A stretch of 64,000 nucleotides of DNA from Vulcanimicrobiota bacterium (lineage in GTDB: Bacteria; Vulcanimicrobiota; Xenobia; Xenobiales; JADMJV01): the NCBI GenBank assembly GCA_017307785.1, contig JAFKGI010000004.1, positions 238,620 through 302,619 on the forward strand, read 5' to 3'. Every line of letters begins with the position of its first letter. The first letter of the stretch is position 1. The position numbers and the translations under genes are program-made. The notes beneath the pieces are model-generated. The model saw only the letters and a program-made list of their open reading frames with translations. It was not told the origin of the DNA and ran no database searches. This document shows, in pieces, positions 33,879 through 42,187 of this stretch.

Positions 33879-34022
33879 TCACTCAGAGGCTGACTCCACC
33901 TCGCGCCTTTCGCTCTGACCCGCCCCTTCCCCCGCGTCCACGGGCGGCAAGCAGCCATACAGCTCCCCGCGCCCCTCCCAGAGCCAGTCTAACCATTCGC
34001 GTTCGTTCAGTTCGTGATTCAT
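33879..34022 (-). CDS. Possible small acidic protein upstream of gspF
   Basis: A 47-codon frame from ATG at 34022 to TGA at 33879 ends 16 bases before the gspF-like start. The product begins MNHELNEREWLDWLWEGRGE and ends acidic (EVESASE). Trp-rich amphipathic composition and position suggest a coupled small protein, but the ribosome binding site is weak and there is no homology I recognise. Confidence 0.35.
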   Translation of the reverse strand: MNHELNEREWLDWLWEGRGELYGCLPPVDAGEGAGQSERREVESASE

Positions 34023-34136
34023 AGGCCCAGCATAGCCAGTCGAACTGGGAGAAAGCTGGAAAATGGGGGCGCAGATGTTAAAAGCTTGCGATCTCTAAAG
34101 TTGCCGGCCCCGTCCGCGCCGCCCCGTCCCGTGGCC

Positions 34137-34211
34137 CCGGAGGGCGGGGACATGGAGCGTTTTTGGCGATTTTCCCCGATACACGGGGACGCGGCTCCGG
34201 AGGGCGGGGAC
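34137..34211. repeat. 15-bp direct repeat, 60 bp apart
   Basis: CCGGAGGGCGGGGAC occurs at 34137-34151 and 34197-34211 in the 215-base gap between the small acidic frame and the Cys-rich gene. Apart from this GC-rich repeat I see no gene in the gap. Confidence 0.5.
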
Positions 34212-34236
34212 GCCCTGGGGCGGCCCCGCCTAGTGG

Positions 34237-34641
34237 TCAGAGCTTCTTGGTGCCGCCGCAGTGGGTGCACACGCCGGTGCCGTTGCAGTAGTACTCGGAG
34301 GCTCCTGAAACGTTCAGCCCGGACCCGGCGGGGCTGTCCTGGGCGCATTTGCCGGTGGCCGAGCAATAGTAGCAGTCGGTGTCGCCACGGACCTTGCGCT
34401 TGATCGAACTCATCTTGACGTCCAGCTTGTGATCCTTGTCGTCGCGCAGCACCACCACCGTCCACTCCTCGCGGTCCGTGGTGACCGGCAAAGCCAGCGG
34501 CAGGATCAGCGAGTCCTGGTCGTGGCCCACCTTGATCTTGGAAGCATTGCCGTTGACGCTCACCTGGTAGGGCTCGACGGCGGCCTGGCCCAGTGCGAAT
34601 CCGGCCACCAGGGCCAGCAGAATCAGTAGTTTCGTTCTCAT
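34237..34641 (-). CDS. Small secreted Cys-rich protein with DnaJ-like zinc knuckles
   Basis: 134 residues, signal peptide MRTKLLILLALVAGFALGQA. The mature part has a beta-rich middle (SLILPLALPVTTDREEWTVVVLRD) and a C-terminal Cys region: CYYCSATGKC and then YYCNGTGVCTHCGG. These CxxCxxxGxC units resemble halves of DnaJ Cys-rich repeats and could bind zinc or form disulfides after export. Function unknown. Confidence 0.6.
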   Translation of the reverse strand: MRTKLLILLALVAGFALGQAAVEPYQVSVNGNASKIKVGHDQDSLILPLALPVTTDREEWTVVVLRDDKDHKLDVKMSSIKRKVRGDTDCYYCSATGKCAQDSPAGSGLNVSGASEYYCNGTGVCTHCGGTKKL

Positions 34642-34717
34642 AGGCCCATTCTAAAGACTTGATGTAAAAGAATCGAGCACCTTTTATCCCAAAAGGTGCC
34701 CGATTTTGTCACAGAGT

Positions 34718-37700
34718 CTACCAGCCGCCGCCGGTGGAGCCGGAGCCGCCGGAGTGTCCTCCGCCACCTCCGCCGCCGCCCCCACCACCGGAGTGATGCT
34801 GGGCCGCTTGCTCGCGCTCGCGCCGGCGCCGGGCCGCTTCCGCTTCCGCGTAGGCCACCTTGCTGTCGTATTCGCGACGCTCGCGGGAAGCCACGCTCTG
34901 GGCCTCGCTCTTGGCGCGGCTGGCATTGCTGCCGGCCGAATCGGCCGAGCTCTTGGCTCCCTCGTAGTCCTGCGAGCTCATCTTGGAGCGCGACGAAGAC
35001 AGCTCGCTGCGGGCGTTGTTCACGTAGGAACGGGCACCCGACAGGTCGCTCGAGGAGACGGAGTGGCTGACGCTGCCGTAGTCGGAAACGTAGGTGCTCC
35101 AGCTCATGCTGTTGGTGCGGCTGATTTCCGACTCGGCGCTGCTGATGGACGACTCGGCCGAGCTGATGGCCGAGCGAGCCGCCGTGAAGCAGCGCTGGTC
35201 GTAGTCGATGGTGCTTTCCGCCTGGGTGCGCAGGTTTTCCACGGAAGCCAGCGCGGCTTTGGCTGCATACGGATCGGCGGGCTTGGCGCCCACCGCCGAC
35301 TTGGCCTGGGCCAGCGCACTCTGGGTCTGCGACACCAGGTTCTTGGCCTTGCCGCGCACGTATTCCGCGCCCGTCTTGCCGGAAGTGCTCTGCACCCGAC
35401 CGGTCAAAGCCGTCAGTTCCTTTTCGGCGTCGGCCTGATGGTTGTTGAGAGTCTTTTCGGCGGTGGTGATGGCGTCCAGATTGGCTTTGGCCACCTTCAG
35501 CTGCTTGTCGCTGTCGGTCAACTGGTCGCGCGACGTCAACAGATAGGCGCGCTCGTAGTTGTGCTGGGCCTGACTGTTCAGCGAGCCGGAGGTCTCCAGC
35601 TGGTTCTGAGCATTGGTCAGGAAGTCGGCCACTGTGCCCACTTTGTCGTTGGCGTCGTTGTGCACCTCGGCCGCCACCGCTTTTTGGGCGGCCGCGTTGT
35701 AGGCGCCCTGAGTGCGCTTCAAAGAATCGGCGTAGGTCTCTTTGATGGACTTGCCGATGTTGTCGCGGCGCGAAATACGCTCCTGCGAAGTAGCCGTGTA
35801 GCTGTTGAAGGCTTCGCGCGACTGCTTCACCAGGTCGTGGGCGCTGGCCGTCTGGGTGCGGATGTTTTGCAACAGCACGCCAGCTTCTTCGATCTTGCCC
35901 AGATCCAGGTTGCCCTTGATGCCGTCCCAGTCCTTATGCGACTTCTCGGTCAAGACCGTGGGGTCGCGGTCCGGTTCGCGCAACACCTGATCGGCATTGC
36001 CCGAGGAGAAGACGCCGGCCGACTGCAGAGCCTTGGCCAGACCCTCGCGAGCCGTCTGCACGTCGGATTCGGCGCCACTGATCAGGCCAGGCGAGACCTC
36101 GCGGCGCTCGGTGTCCTGCTCGACCACCGTCTCCACCCGAGACTGCAGGGCCGCAATGTCGGCAGCCAGTCCCTTGACTTCGGCCGCCACCGAAGCCGAG
36201 ACGGCTTTTTCACCGGTGCGATCCAGGGCGATGGACAGCTCGTCTTTGCGCGAGTGAGCCCAGGCGGTCTGCACCTGGTTGGGGTGCAAGGCTTCGTCGG
36301 CCGTCTTCAGAGCCGGCAGCAGGTTGTCGCGAGCGCCCTGGCTCACGTCCACAATCTGGTTGCCTTCGGTGGCCATGCGCTTGCCAACGTCGCCGAATTC
36401 TTCCCAGGCGCGCAGCGGGTCTTGCTTCTTGACTTCGTTGCCCTTGTCGATCAGGCCGGGCTGGCCTTCGCTGCCCAAAACATACGGCATCAGACGCTTG
36501 GTCACCGAGGCCGAGACGAACAGGCCGTCGTCCTTGCCGGCTTCCTGCAGCTTGCCGGATTTGGCCACCAGCGCCTGCGAGTCGGCCTGCACCGAGTTCA
36601 GGTAGTTACCCACCTCGCGGGCCTTGGTCTGAATGGTGGTGACCAGCTTGTCGTTGGCACTGGCGTGCGCACCCATTTGATCCAACACACCGCTCAAAGT
36701 GTCTTCGAACGGCTTGGCCGGCACCTGGGCGAGAATGGTGTCGCGCCAGGCTTCGGCGGCCGAACCTTTCTCCAGTTCGGCGCGCTTGGAATCATTCAGA
36801 TCGAACGGGAGCTTCTCGCCACCTGTCAGCAGGTCTACGGCTTTCTCAAAGTTTCCGGTGGCGAACATGTTCTTGAGGCGTTGACCGACGGTTTTGCCAG
36901 CGATCATGCTCTTGGCTTCGGCGATGAACTTTTCGCCGCCGCCCATCAGGGCCAGCGATTCGGCCGTGCTGGCGATCAGGTCGTTGGCCATCTTCTGGGT
37001 CTTGCCGGTGTACTGCGAGACGTCGTCATACGACTCGGCATTCATGATGCGAATCAGCTCTTTGGACTTTTCGCCCAGCTTGGCCAGTTCTTCGTCGACC
37101 ACGCCTTCGGCTTCGCCCTTCTTCTTGCGGGCCCGATAGTTGAGCAAGCCGCCGGTGACCAGCAGCACGGCCGCCAGAGCGCCGCCGCCATAAAGCTTGA
37201 CGTTCTTGATGGTCTCGGTCTGGCTGCGCGAAGCGGCCACCTTGTCGATGGCGCCCTGCGACAGCTCGGTGGCGCGATTCAAATGCTGTTGATAGTCGGG
37301 GTTGTTGGCCGCGTAGCTGGCCTGATAGGCCTTGAGCTCAGTCTTGGCCTCGGCGATGTTGCGACGGGCGGCCTGGGCCGATCCGTTGTTTTCCAGCGAA
37401 GGTAGTTGGGCTTCAGCCTGATCGATGAGCGACTGGGCCTGTTGGGCCACGCTGGGGGCGTTGGTGAAGTTGGTGGCGGCCGTTTCCCAGGAGGAAATCT
37501 GACCCTGAACCTGCTTGACCAGGTCGAGCGCGCCGCGGTAGTTGCGCTGGTTGACCAGCTGTTGAGCCTGGTCGAGCTTGGCTTTCCAGCCGTTGACGTC
37601 GGGCGATCCCAGCTGGCCGTTGCTGCCGTGCTTTTTCTGGAAATCGCGCACCTTGGGCTCGACGTTGGAAAGGGCGGTCTGTCCGGCGGTGACGGCGCTC

Positions 37701-38629
37701 TGAGCGCCCTGCACGGTGTTGGTGATGTAGGAATCCACGCCGGCGTCAATTTTCTCGAGCACGCCATTGAGGGCCATCGGCACGCTTTTGCCATTTTGGA
37801 TGCCCTGAATGTAGGTGTTGAAGAGCTCTTTGTTCTGCAAGGTCTCGCGGTCGACGAAGTTGTTCTCGCCCACGCCGGCGTCGTCCAGCAGCTGCTCGGA
37901 GCGCATGAACATGGCGCGATCCTTGCCGGTGCGGTTGATGAAACTCTGGTCGGTGGTCTTGAAGTAGATCATGAAGACTTCGCCGTTGCGGTCGCCGGTG
38001 CGCGGATCCACATTGGCGGTGAAACCGGGGTTCTCACCAATGCCGCGCGAGAGCACCCAGTCGTCGTCCTTGATGTTGCTGCTGTTGGCAATCAGCACCA
38101 CGTAGGCGTTCGGGTGTTCTTTCATGATGGATTGAAGTTGGGCGTAATCGTTGGCGCTGAGCGGCTGGCCCTGATACTGGGGAGCGCCCACCACGTAAAT
38201 CTGCTGACTGGCGTCGAAGCGATTGACCACTTCCTGCACGCTGTTGGTGCGCACCGGCGTCTGGTCACGATTGGAGGCGGCGCGCACGGCCTGGGCCAGC
38301 GTCATCGTCTGCCCGGCGGTGGCGTTGCTTTGCACTTGAACCTGGGCCGTCTGGGCGTTGGCCGCGCCGGCCAGTCCCACTACGCCGGTGATGGTCAGGG
38401 CGGCACCCAATCCCAGCTTCTTGCCCCACTCGGCCATTCCGCTGGCCTTGGCCTGCGGCTTGTCGGCTTCGCTCAAGGTGTCGAACTTGGGCGGGGCGGC
38501 CAGCTTGAAGTCCCCCGTCGACCACTGCATGCCATCGTTGGGCTGGGTGGTGGGAGTTTCCGCGCCCTTGGGAGCGGCCGGCGGCCGAGATGCCATCAAG
38601 GGACTGGCGGATTTTAACTTGTCGATCAT
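34718..38629 (-). CDS. Very long TPM-like, coiled-coil protein with poly-Gly C-terminus
   Basis: 1303 residues; CGGAGGA precedes the ATG. A Pro-rich N-terminal extension (1-68) leads to a signal-like hydrophobic segment ending AGAANA|Q (~93). Residues ~140-300 follow the TPM (YgcG-type) pattern: IYVVGAPQYQGQPLSANDYAQLQSIMKEHPNAYVVLIA…WVLSRGIGENPG…VFMIYF. After a helical region comes a transmembrane segment (477-498) followed by RARKKKG, then ~700 residues of Ala/Gln/Glu/Ser coiled coil, and a basic stretch ending in GGGGGGGGGGGHSGGSGSTGGGW, as in YgcG tails. TPM proteins are membrane-tethered domains of uncertain role. Its length is several times that of ordinary members. Confidence 0.7.
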   Translation of the reverse strand: MIDKLKSASPLMASRPPAAPKGAETPTTQPNDGMQWSTGDFKLAAPPKFDTLSEADKPQAKASGMAEWGKKLGLGAALTITGVVGLAGAANAQTAQVQVQSNATAGQTMTLAQAVRAASNRDQTPVRTNSVQEVVNRFDASQQIYVVGAPQYQGQPLSANDYAQLQSIMKEHPNAYVVLIANSSNIKDDDWVLSRGIGENPGFTANVDPRTGDRNGEVFMIYFKTTDQSFINRTGKDRAMFMRSEQLLDDAGVGENNFVDRETLQNKELFNTYIQGIQNGKSVPMALNGVLEKIDAGVDSYITNTVQGAQSAVTAGQTALSNVEPKVRDFQKKHGSNGQLGSPDVNGWKAKLDQAQQLVNQRNYRGALDLVKQVQGQISSWETAATNFTNAPSVAQQAQSLIDQAEAQLPSLENNGSAQAARRNIAEAKTELKAYQASYAANNPDYQQHLNRATELSQGAIDKVAASRSQTETIKNVKLYGGGALAAVLLVTGGLLNYRARKKKGEAEGVVDEELAKLGEKSKELIRIMNAESYDDVSQYTGKTQKMANDLIASTAESLALMGGGEKFIAEAKSMIAGKTVGQRLKNMFATGNFEKAVDLLTGGEKLPFDLNDSKRAELEKGSAAEAWRDTILAQVPAKPFEDTLSGVLDQMGAHASANDKLVTTIQTKAREVGNYLNSVQADSQALVAKSGKLQEAGKDDGLFVSASVTKRLMPYVLGSEGQPGLIDKGNEVKKQDPLRAWEEFGDVGKRMATEGNQIVDVSQGARDNLLPALKTADEALHPNQVQTAWAHSRKDELSIALDRTGEKAVSASVAAEVKGLAADIAALQSRVETVVEQDTERREVSPGLISGAESDVQTAREGLAKALQSAGVFSSGNADQVLREPDRDPTVLTEKSHKDWDGIKGNLDLGKIEEAGVLLQNIRTQTASAHDLVKQSREAFNSYTATSQERISRRDNIGKSIKETYADSLKRTQGAYNAAAQKAVAAEVHNDANDKVGTVADFLTNAQNQLETSGSLNSQAQHNYERAYLLTSRDQLTDSDKQLKVAKANLDAITTAEKTLNNHQADAEKELTALTGRVQSTSGKTGAEYVRGKAKNLVSQTQSALAQAKSAVGAKPADPYAAKAALASVENLRTQAESTIDYDQRCFTAARSAISSAESSISSAESEISRTNSMSWSTYVSDYGSVSHSVSSSDLSGARSYVNNARSELSSSRSKMSSQDYEGAKSSADSAGSNASRAKSEAQSVASRERREYDSKVAYAEAEAARRRREREQAAQHHSGGGGGGGGGGGHSGGSGSTGGGW

Positions 38630-38661
38630 GCGTTCCTCCGGGGTGGTCGCTGGGGCCTATC

Positions 38662-38670
38662 TATATATCA
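38662..38670 (-). promoter_or_regulatory. Extended -10-like element before the TPM-like gene
   Basis: Reading leftward the sequence is TGA-TATATA-G about 33 bases before the start codon, in the only AT-rich patch of the gap. No -35 is obvious. Confidence 0.35.
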
Positions 38671-38721
38671 CAGCCAGTCTAAAAGTCCGCCCGGAAAGTA
38701 CTCTGAAATATCTAGCTCGGC

Positions 38722-39135
38722 TTACAGCGCCCGCTTTTCCAGGCGGCTCAGTCGCTGGTGAAGATGCTGGTCGCGCAACTCGAGCAAGACCTCTTTTTGA
38801 ACTTGCTGATCGGAGCGGAACCTCTCGAATTCGAGGCCGAGCAGGCGGAGTTGATGGCGTGTGTCGAGCAGCGCTTGATCGATACCCTCAAAGCGTTGGT
38901 CGACCTGCTCAAAGCGTCGGTCGACCTGTTCAAAGCGTCGGTCGACCTGCTCAAAGCGTCGGTCGACCTGTTCAAAGCGTCGGTCGACCTGTTCAAAGCG
39001 TTGGTCGACCTGTTCAAAGCGCTGGTCGACCTGGTCAAAGCGCTGGTCGACCTGGTCAAAGCGCTGGTCGACCTGGTCAAAGCGCCGGTGGAGATTCTGC
39101 AGTTCGGCCAACACGGTTTTTTCGAATTCTGACAT
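38722..39135 (-). CDS. Heptad-repeat coiled-coil protein
   Basis: 137 residues from ATG at 39135, chosen because AAAGGAGA lies 7 bases upstream; the upstream extension to 39372 has no such site. After MSEFEKTVLAELQNLHRR the protein consists of about ten 7-residue units (RFDQVDQ, RFEQVDR), a perfect heptad pattern with Phe and Val at core positions, then a helical end (LLELRDQHLHQRLSRLEKR). It would form a rigid homo-oligomeric coiled coil. Function unknown; the TPM-like coiled-coil protein is next door. Confidence 0.75.
   Translation of the reverse strand: MSEFEKTVLAELQNLHRRFDQVDQRFDQVDQRFDQVDQRFEQVDQRFEQVDRRFEQVDRRFEQVDRRFEQVDRRFEQVDQRFEGIDQALLDTRHQLRLLGLEFERFRSDQQVQKEVLLELRDQHLHQRLSRLEKRAL
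38889..39084 (-). repeat. 21-bp tandem repeat array encoding the heptads
   Basis: CAAAGCG[T/C][T/C]GGTCGACCTG[C/T/G]T on the top strand recurs every 21 bp from 38889, with starts at 38889 + 21n up to 39078 (about ten units). Variation is confined to few positions, so expansion is recent and copy number is probably variable between strains. Confidence 0.9.
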
Positions 39136-39315
39136 GGGCTGTCTCCTTTCTACTGCCGTCCCGCACTCTAGCAGACCAGCCTCTCGTTTCAAGTTCCAGA
39201 ACTTTTGCCAACTACTACCGTAGAGTGAACTTCCGGCCAGCTCGGCGGTCGGCCTCCCAAACACCGGCCAAACATTCAGGACTATTTCAGTCCCTGTACC
39301 TAGACTGAACAGGCA

Positions 39316-40473
39316 ATGCAGATCAGCAATTTCAAGCAGCCTCTTCCGAAGCGTCCCGAGCACAAGCCGCATACCTCAGCGGTGGACCTGATCGGTCTGG
39401 GCAACCAGGCTTCCAGCATCGACGTGCTGCTTGATTCCGGCGAATACAAGAACATCTCCGAGCGCGACGCCGCCAAGATGCTGGGCTACTTCACCCAGGC
39501 CATGCAGAACCAGGGCTTCCCCTGGAAGCTACAGGTTTCCAGCAAGGAAGGCCTGCAGGGCAAGCTGACCGGCACCAAATCCTTATCCGACCTGGAAGCC
39601 CTCAGAAAGCTGCAAAAAGAAGAGCCGGTGCTCTTCCAGCCGATGCGCAATCTGCAACTCGACCTTTCTTCCGATAGCCTGGGCGCCATCGCGGCGGCCG
39701 GCACGGCCAGCACCGGCCAGGACATGACTTCCATGACCCGCCTGGCCACCCTCACCAAGAACACCCGCGTCACCCCGGGCAGTCAGGGCGTGGAGCTGCG
39801 CCATGGCGAGCCCGTATTGGTGCGTAACCTCTCGGAACTCAAGCTTCTTTACCAGATGTACAACCTGGAAGAAAAGAAGGTCTCCAAGGACACCATCGGC
39901 CAGGCCGCCCATCAGCTTTCCTACTTCAACCAGCAGGCCGGCGACTACGGCTGGCGCTTCTATCAGAAGGAAGACACCAACGCGGCCGGACGCATCGCCA
40001 CCCAGGCTTACCGCAACGCCATCCGTGGCGCGGCCATGGGCGCTGCTGCCGGCTCGATGGTGGGTTTGCCTATCGGCGTGCTCACCCAGTCCTTGCACAA
40101 TGGATTGATGACCCTGGGAGTGGGCGCTCTGGCTTTTGGCCTCTACGGAGCCGTCGAAGGCATCCGTACCGCCGCCAAAGGCAAGCCGCTCAATACCGTC
40201 CAGGCGCTCGACAAAGTTCTCAACAACCAGCCGCTGGAAATCCAGGAAACGCAGATGCGCAGCATTGGCGTGCCGGTGGTGGGCAAAATCAGCTGGTTCT
40301 CCGACCGCGGTAAGGCCTGCAGCATCGAAGGTCCCAAAGAGCTCGATACTCTATTCTGGATGCAGAATCAAGCGGCCAAGGAAGAAGAGCCCAAGCCTGC
40401 ACCGCCGCCACCCACCACGCTGGTGATCGACCAGAGTCAGCATTACTACAACCTGCCTCACCTGCGCGGTTAG
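39316..40473 (+). CDS. Protein of unknown function with glycine-zipper hydrophobic region
   Basis: 385 residues. There is no signal peptide; the N-terminus is Pro/basic rich (MQISNFKQPLPKRPEHKPH). A predicted alpha/beta N-terminal half contains a repeated pattern: DLIGLGNQASSIDVLLDSGEYKNISERDAAKMLGYF and, later, VRNLSELKLLYQMYNLEEKKVSKDTIGQAAHQLSYF, each followed by a 'GFPW/YGWRF' element, so two copies of one domain. Residues ~235-290 are hydrophobic and Gly-rich (AAMGAAAGSMVGLPIGV, LGVGALAFGLYGAVEG). The C-terminus has a Pro-rich stretch. The architecture recalls the N-terminal part of the GH13 protein. Confidence 0.6.
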   Translation: MQISNFKQPLPKRPEHKPHTSAVDLIGLGNQASSIDVLLDSGEYKNISERDAAKMLGYFTQAMQNQGFPWKLQVSSKEGLQGKLTGTKSLSDLEALRKLQKEEPVLFQPMRNLQLDLSSDSLGAIAAAGTASTGQDMTSMTRLATLTKNTRVTPGSQGVELRHGEPVLVRNLSELKLLYQMYNLEEKKVSKDTIGQAAHQLSYFNQQAGDYGWRFYQKEDTNAAGRIATQAYRNAIRGAAMGAAAGSMVGLPIGVLTQSLHNGLMTLGVGALAFGLYGAVEGIRTAAKGKPLNTVQALDKVLNNQPLEIQETQMRSIGVPVVGKISWFSDRGKACSIEGPKELDTLFWMQNQAAKEEEPKPAPPPPTTLVIDQSQHYYNLPHLRG

Positions 40474-41108
40474 GTTTGTTGTAAGACCGAGAGCATTCGG
40501 GGGCTGAGCAGCTGCTCGCGACTCCGGCCGTCCGCCTCCACCAGAATACGTTCGAGCTTGGCGGAGAAGCGATGCAGCGAACCGCCGTTTTTCAGAAGCG
40601 ACTGGAGAGCCTGCCAGGTCAGCACCAGATCCAGCCGGGTGGAAACTTCCTGAGCCAGAAACGGCTCCCACTCTTCCAGTTCCTTGAGTCTTGTCCGAAA
40701 CGATTCGTAGGTAAAGAGTTTCCAGGCGCGACCCAGCAGCTCGCGGGAAATCGACTCCATCGGATCGCCGCTCAGTTTCCCCTGGTGCAGTTCGCAGCCA
40801 CGCATGCTCAGCACCCATTCGTCCTGGTTCAACTCGGGGTCGTCTTCGAAAACCAGGGCCGGCAGCGTAAAGCCGTGTTTCTTTTCGAAAGAGCGGACCA
40901 ACTGCTGGCAGCGCGCGCTCAGTTCCGCGTAGCTACCTTGAAAACACGAAGGAGCGGTGGTAATGCGGCATTCCGGTCGAGACCTGGAAGGAGGCGCTTC
41001 CGCAGCGGGCGCCTGGCTAGGAAACGCGATGACGCGGGCGCTATGGGCCTCTTGCAAGTACAGCCTCCAAAATCCCCGATAGCTGATGGTGGCAGAGAAG
41101 CATCGCAT
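40470..41108 (-). CDS. Unknown protein with a TPM-related segment
   Basis: 212 residues. The central part (YAELSARCQQLVRSFEKKHGFTLPALVFEDDPELNQDEWVLSMRG) resembles the N-terminal domain of the 1303-residue protein nearby, where IVLIANSSN…DDDWVLSRG occurs. The rest is predicted helical (LLGRAWKLFTYESFRTRLKELEEWEPFL, LTWQALQSLLKNGG). There is no clear signal peptide. Its stop overlaps the end of the convergent gene by 4 bases. A strong hairpin lies just upstream of the start. Confidence 0.5.
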   Translation of the reverse strand: MRCFSATISYRGFWRLYLQEAHSARVIAFPSQAPAAEAPPSRSRPECRITTAPSCFQGSYAELSARCQQLVRSFEKKHGFTLPALVFEDDPELNQDEWVLSMRGCELHQGKLSGDPMESISRELLGRAWKLFTYESFRTRLKELEEWEPFLAQEVSTRLDLVLTWQALQSLLKNGGSLHRFSAKLERILVEADGRSREQLLSPRMLSVLQQT

Positions 41109-41131
41109 ACGCCAGAAACAAATTTACCAAT

Positions 41132-41170
41132 GTAGGGTAAACCCTCCTTAATTTGGAGGGTATTCCCTAC
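41132..41170. terminator. Two-tiered hairpin between leftward genes
   Basis: GTAGGG (41132-41137) pairs with CCCTAC (41165-41170), and inside it ACCCTCC (41141-41147) with GGAGGGT (41155-41161), around an AT loop. It is downstream of the foldase gene and upstream of the 40470-41108 gene. There is no clean U-tract, so it may be a terminator or a leader structure. Confidence 0.45.
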
Positions 41171-41179
41171 TGGCGGACC

Positions 41180-42187
41180 TTAGCGTTTGGGCTTAGGAAG
41201 TTCTTCCGGTGCGGCGGGCGTGGCGCTTTTGAAGCCTGGGAGTTCATTGGTTGTCTTGTTGCTGTTGTCTTTGGGCAGAGGTAGAGTGCCCGGGGCCTCA
41301 CCGCCCGGTTTGATGCCGGCTTCTTCCGGGCTGGGCAGCGAGTCCGGGGCTGCGTCCATGAAGGGCGAGTTGATCTTGGCCCCCTGGAACAGGCGGAAGG
41401 TCAAATCCGTGCGCCGCGACTCGGCAAGCAGAGATTCGGCCATCGGCTTCAAGTCTTTGAAGTCGGATTTTACCTGGCCTACTTTTAGCACGGTCAGCCC
41501 GAAGGGGGTGTAGATCATCTTGCCGACCTGATTGGGCTTGAGGCGGGCCACTTCATCGGCCGCCTCCTGGCCCAGGCTGCGGCGAATCTGGGGCATGGTC
41601 AGAAAGCCGATCTTTCCGCCGTTCTTGCGGCTGGGATCGATGGAAAAGTTCTTAGCCAGGATGTCGAACTTGACTCCGTCCTGCAGACTGCGTTGCAGAT
41701 CCTTGCCGTCCTTGTGGGTGACCAACACGATGGCAAAGAGCTCATACTGGGTCAGTTCCGGCTTGTAGAGATCATAAACCTCGCGAATTTGCTCCTCGGT
41801 CACGCCTTTGAGCAAGAGGTGACGGGCCAGGGTGAAGACTCGGGCTTTGTCCAGAGCCGCTTGACGATACCCTTTGTCTTTGATGAGCTGGGAAGCTTTC
41901 TCGAGTTGCTGGGTCTCATCGGGGGTCAGGGTCACTTTTTGGCGAGCCGCTTCCTGCTCGATCAGCTTTTGCTCCACCAGTCCGCGCAACACGGCCGGAC
42001 CGCTGGCCAGCAGCACCTGCCCCTGCAACACGTCCATCGGGACCTCTTCGTTGTTGACGGTCACGGCCGCCGGCTGTTTCTGGACCGTAGGCCGCGAGCC
42101 GCGCAGCACCCGGATGGCCACCACTCCGCCGACGCCGCCCAGGATCAGGCCGACCGTGACTCCCGCAAAAAATCCTCGAAACTTCAT
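41180..42187 (-). CDS. Membrane-anchored parvulin-type peptidyl-prolyl isomerase (PrsA/SurA-like)
   Basis: About 335 residues from ATG at 42187, preceded by AAAAGGAG. The N-terminal anchor is FFAGVTVGLILGGVGGVVAI. A SurA-N-like helical chaperone region (VLQGQVLLASGPAVLRGLVEQKLIEQEAARQ…) precedes a parvulin domain: YELFAIVLVTHKDGKDLQRSLQDGVKFDILAKNFSIDPS, KNGGKIGFLTMPQI and FGLTVLKVGQV. A Pro/Ser-rich C-terminal tail follows. It should fold exported proteins outside the inner membrane. The ATG overlaps the stop of the upstream gene (ATGA), so the two are co-translated. Confidence 0.82.
   Translation of the reverse strand: MKFRGFFAGVTVGLILGGVGGVVAIRVLRGSRPTVQKQPAAVTVNNEEVPMDVLQGQVLLASGPAVLRGLVEQKLIEQEAARQKVTLTPDETQQLEKASQLIKDKGYRQAALDKARVFTLARHLLLKGVTEEQIREVYDLYKPELTQYELFAIVLVTHKDGKDLQRSLQDGVKFDILAKNFSIDPSRKNGGKIGFLTMPQIRRSLGQEAADEVARLKPNQVGKMIYTPFGLTVLKVGQVKSDFKDLKPMAESLLAESRRTDLTFRLFQGAKINSPFMDAAPDSLPSPEEAGIKPGGEAPGTLPLPKDNSNKTTNELPGFKSATPAAPEELPKPKR

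Noticed and set aside
34706..37405. Rightward 899-codon frame opposite the TPM-like gene
   Set aside because: Composition is the mirror of the Ala/Gln/Ser coiled coil; there is no plausible start site.
38722..39135. The 21-bp repeats as a CRISPR array
   Set aside because: There are no spacers; units are contiguous and encode heptads in frame.
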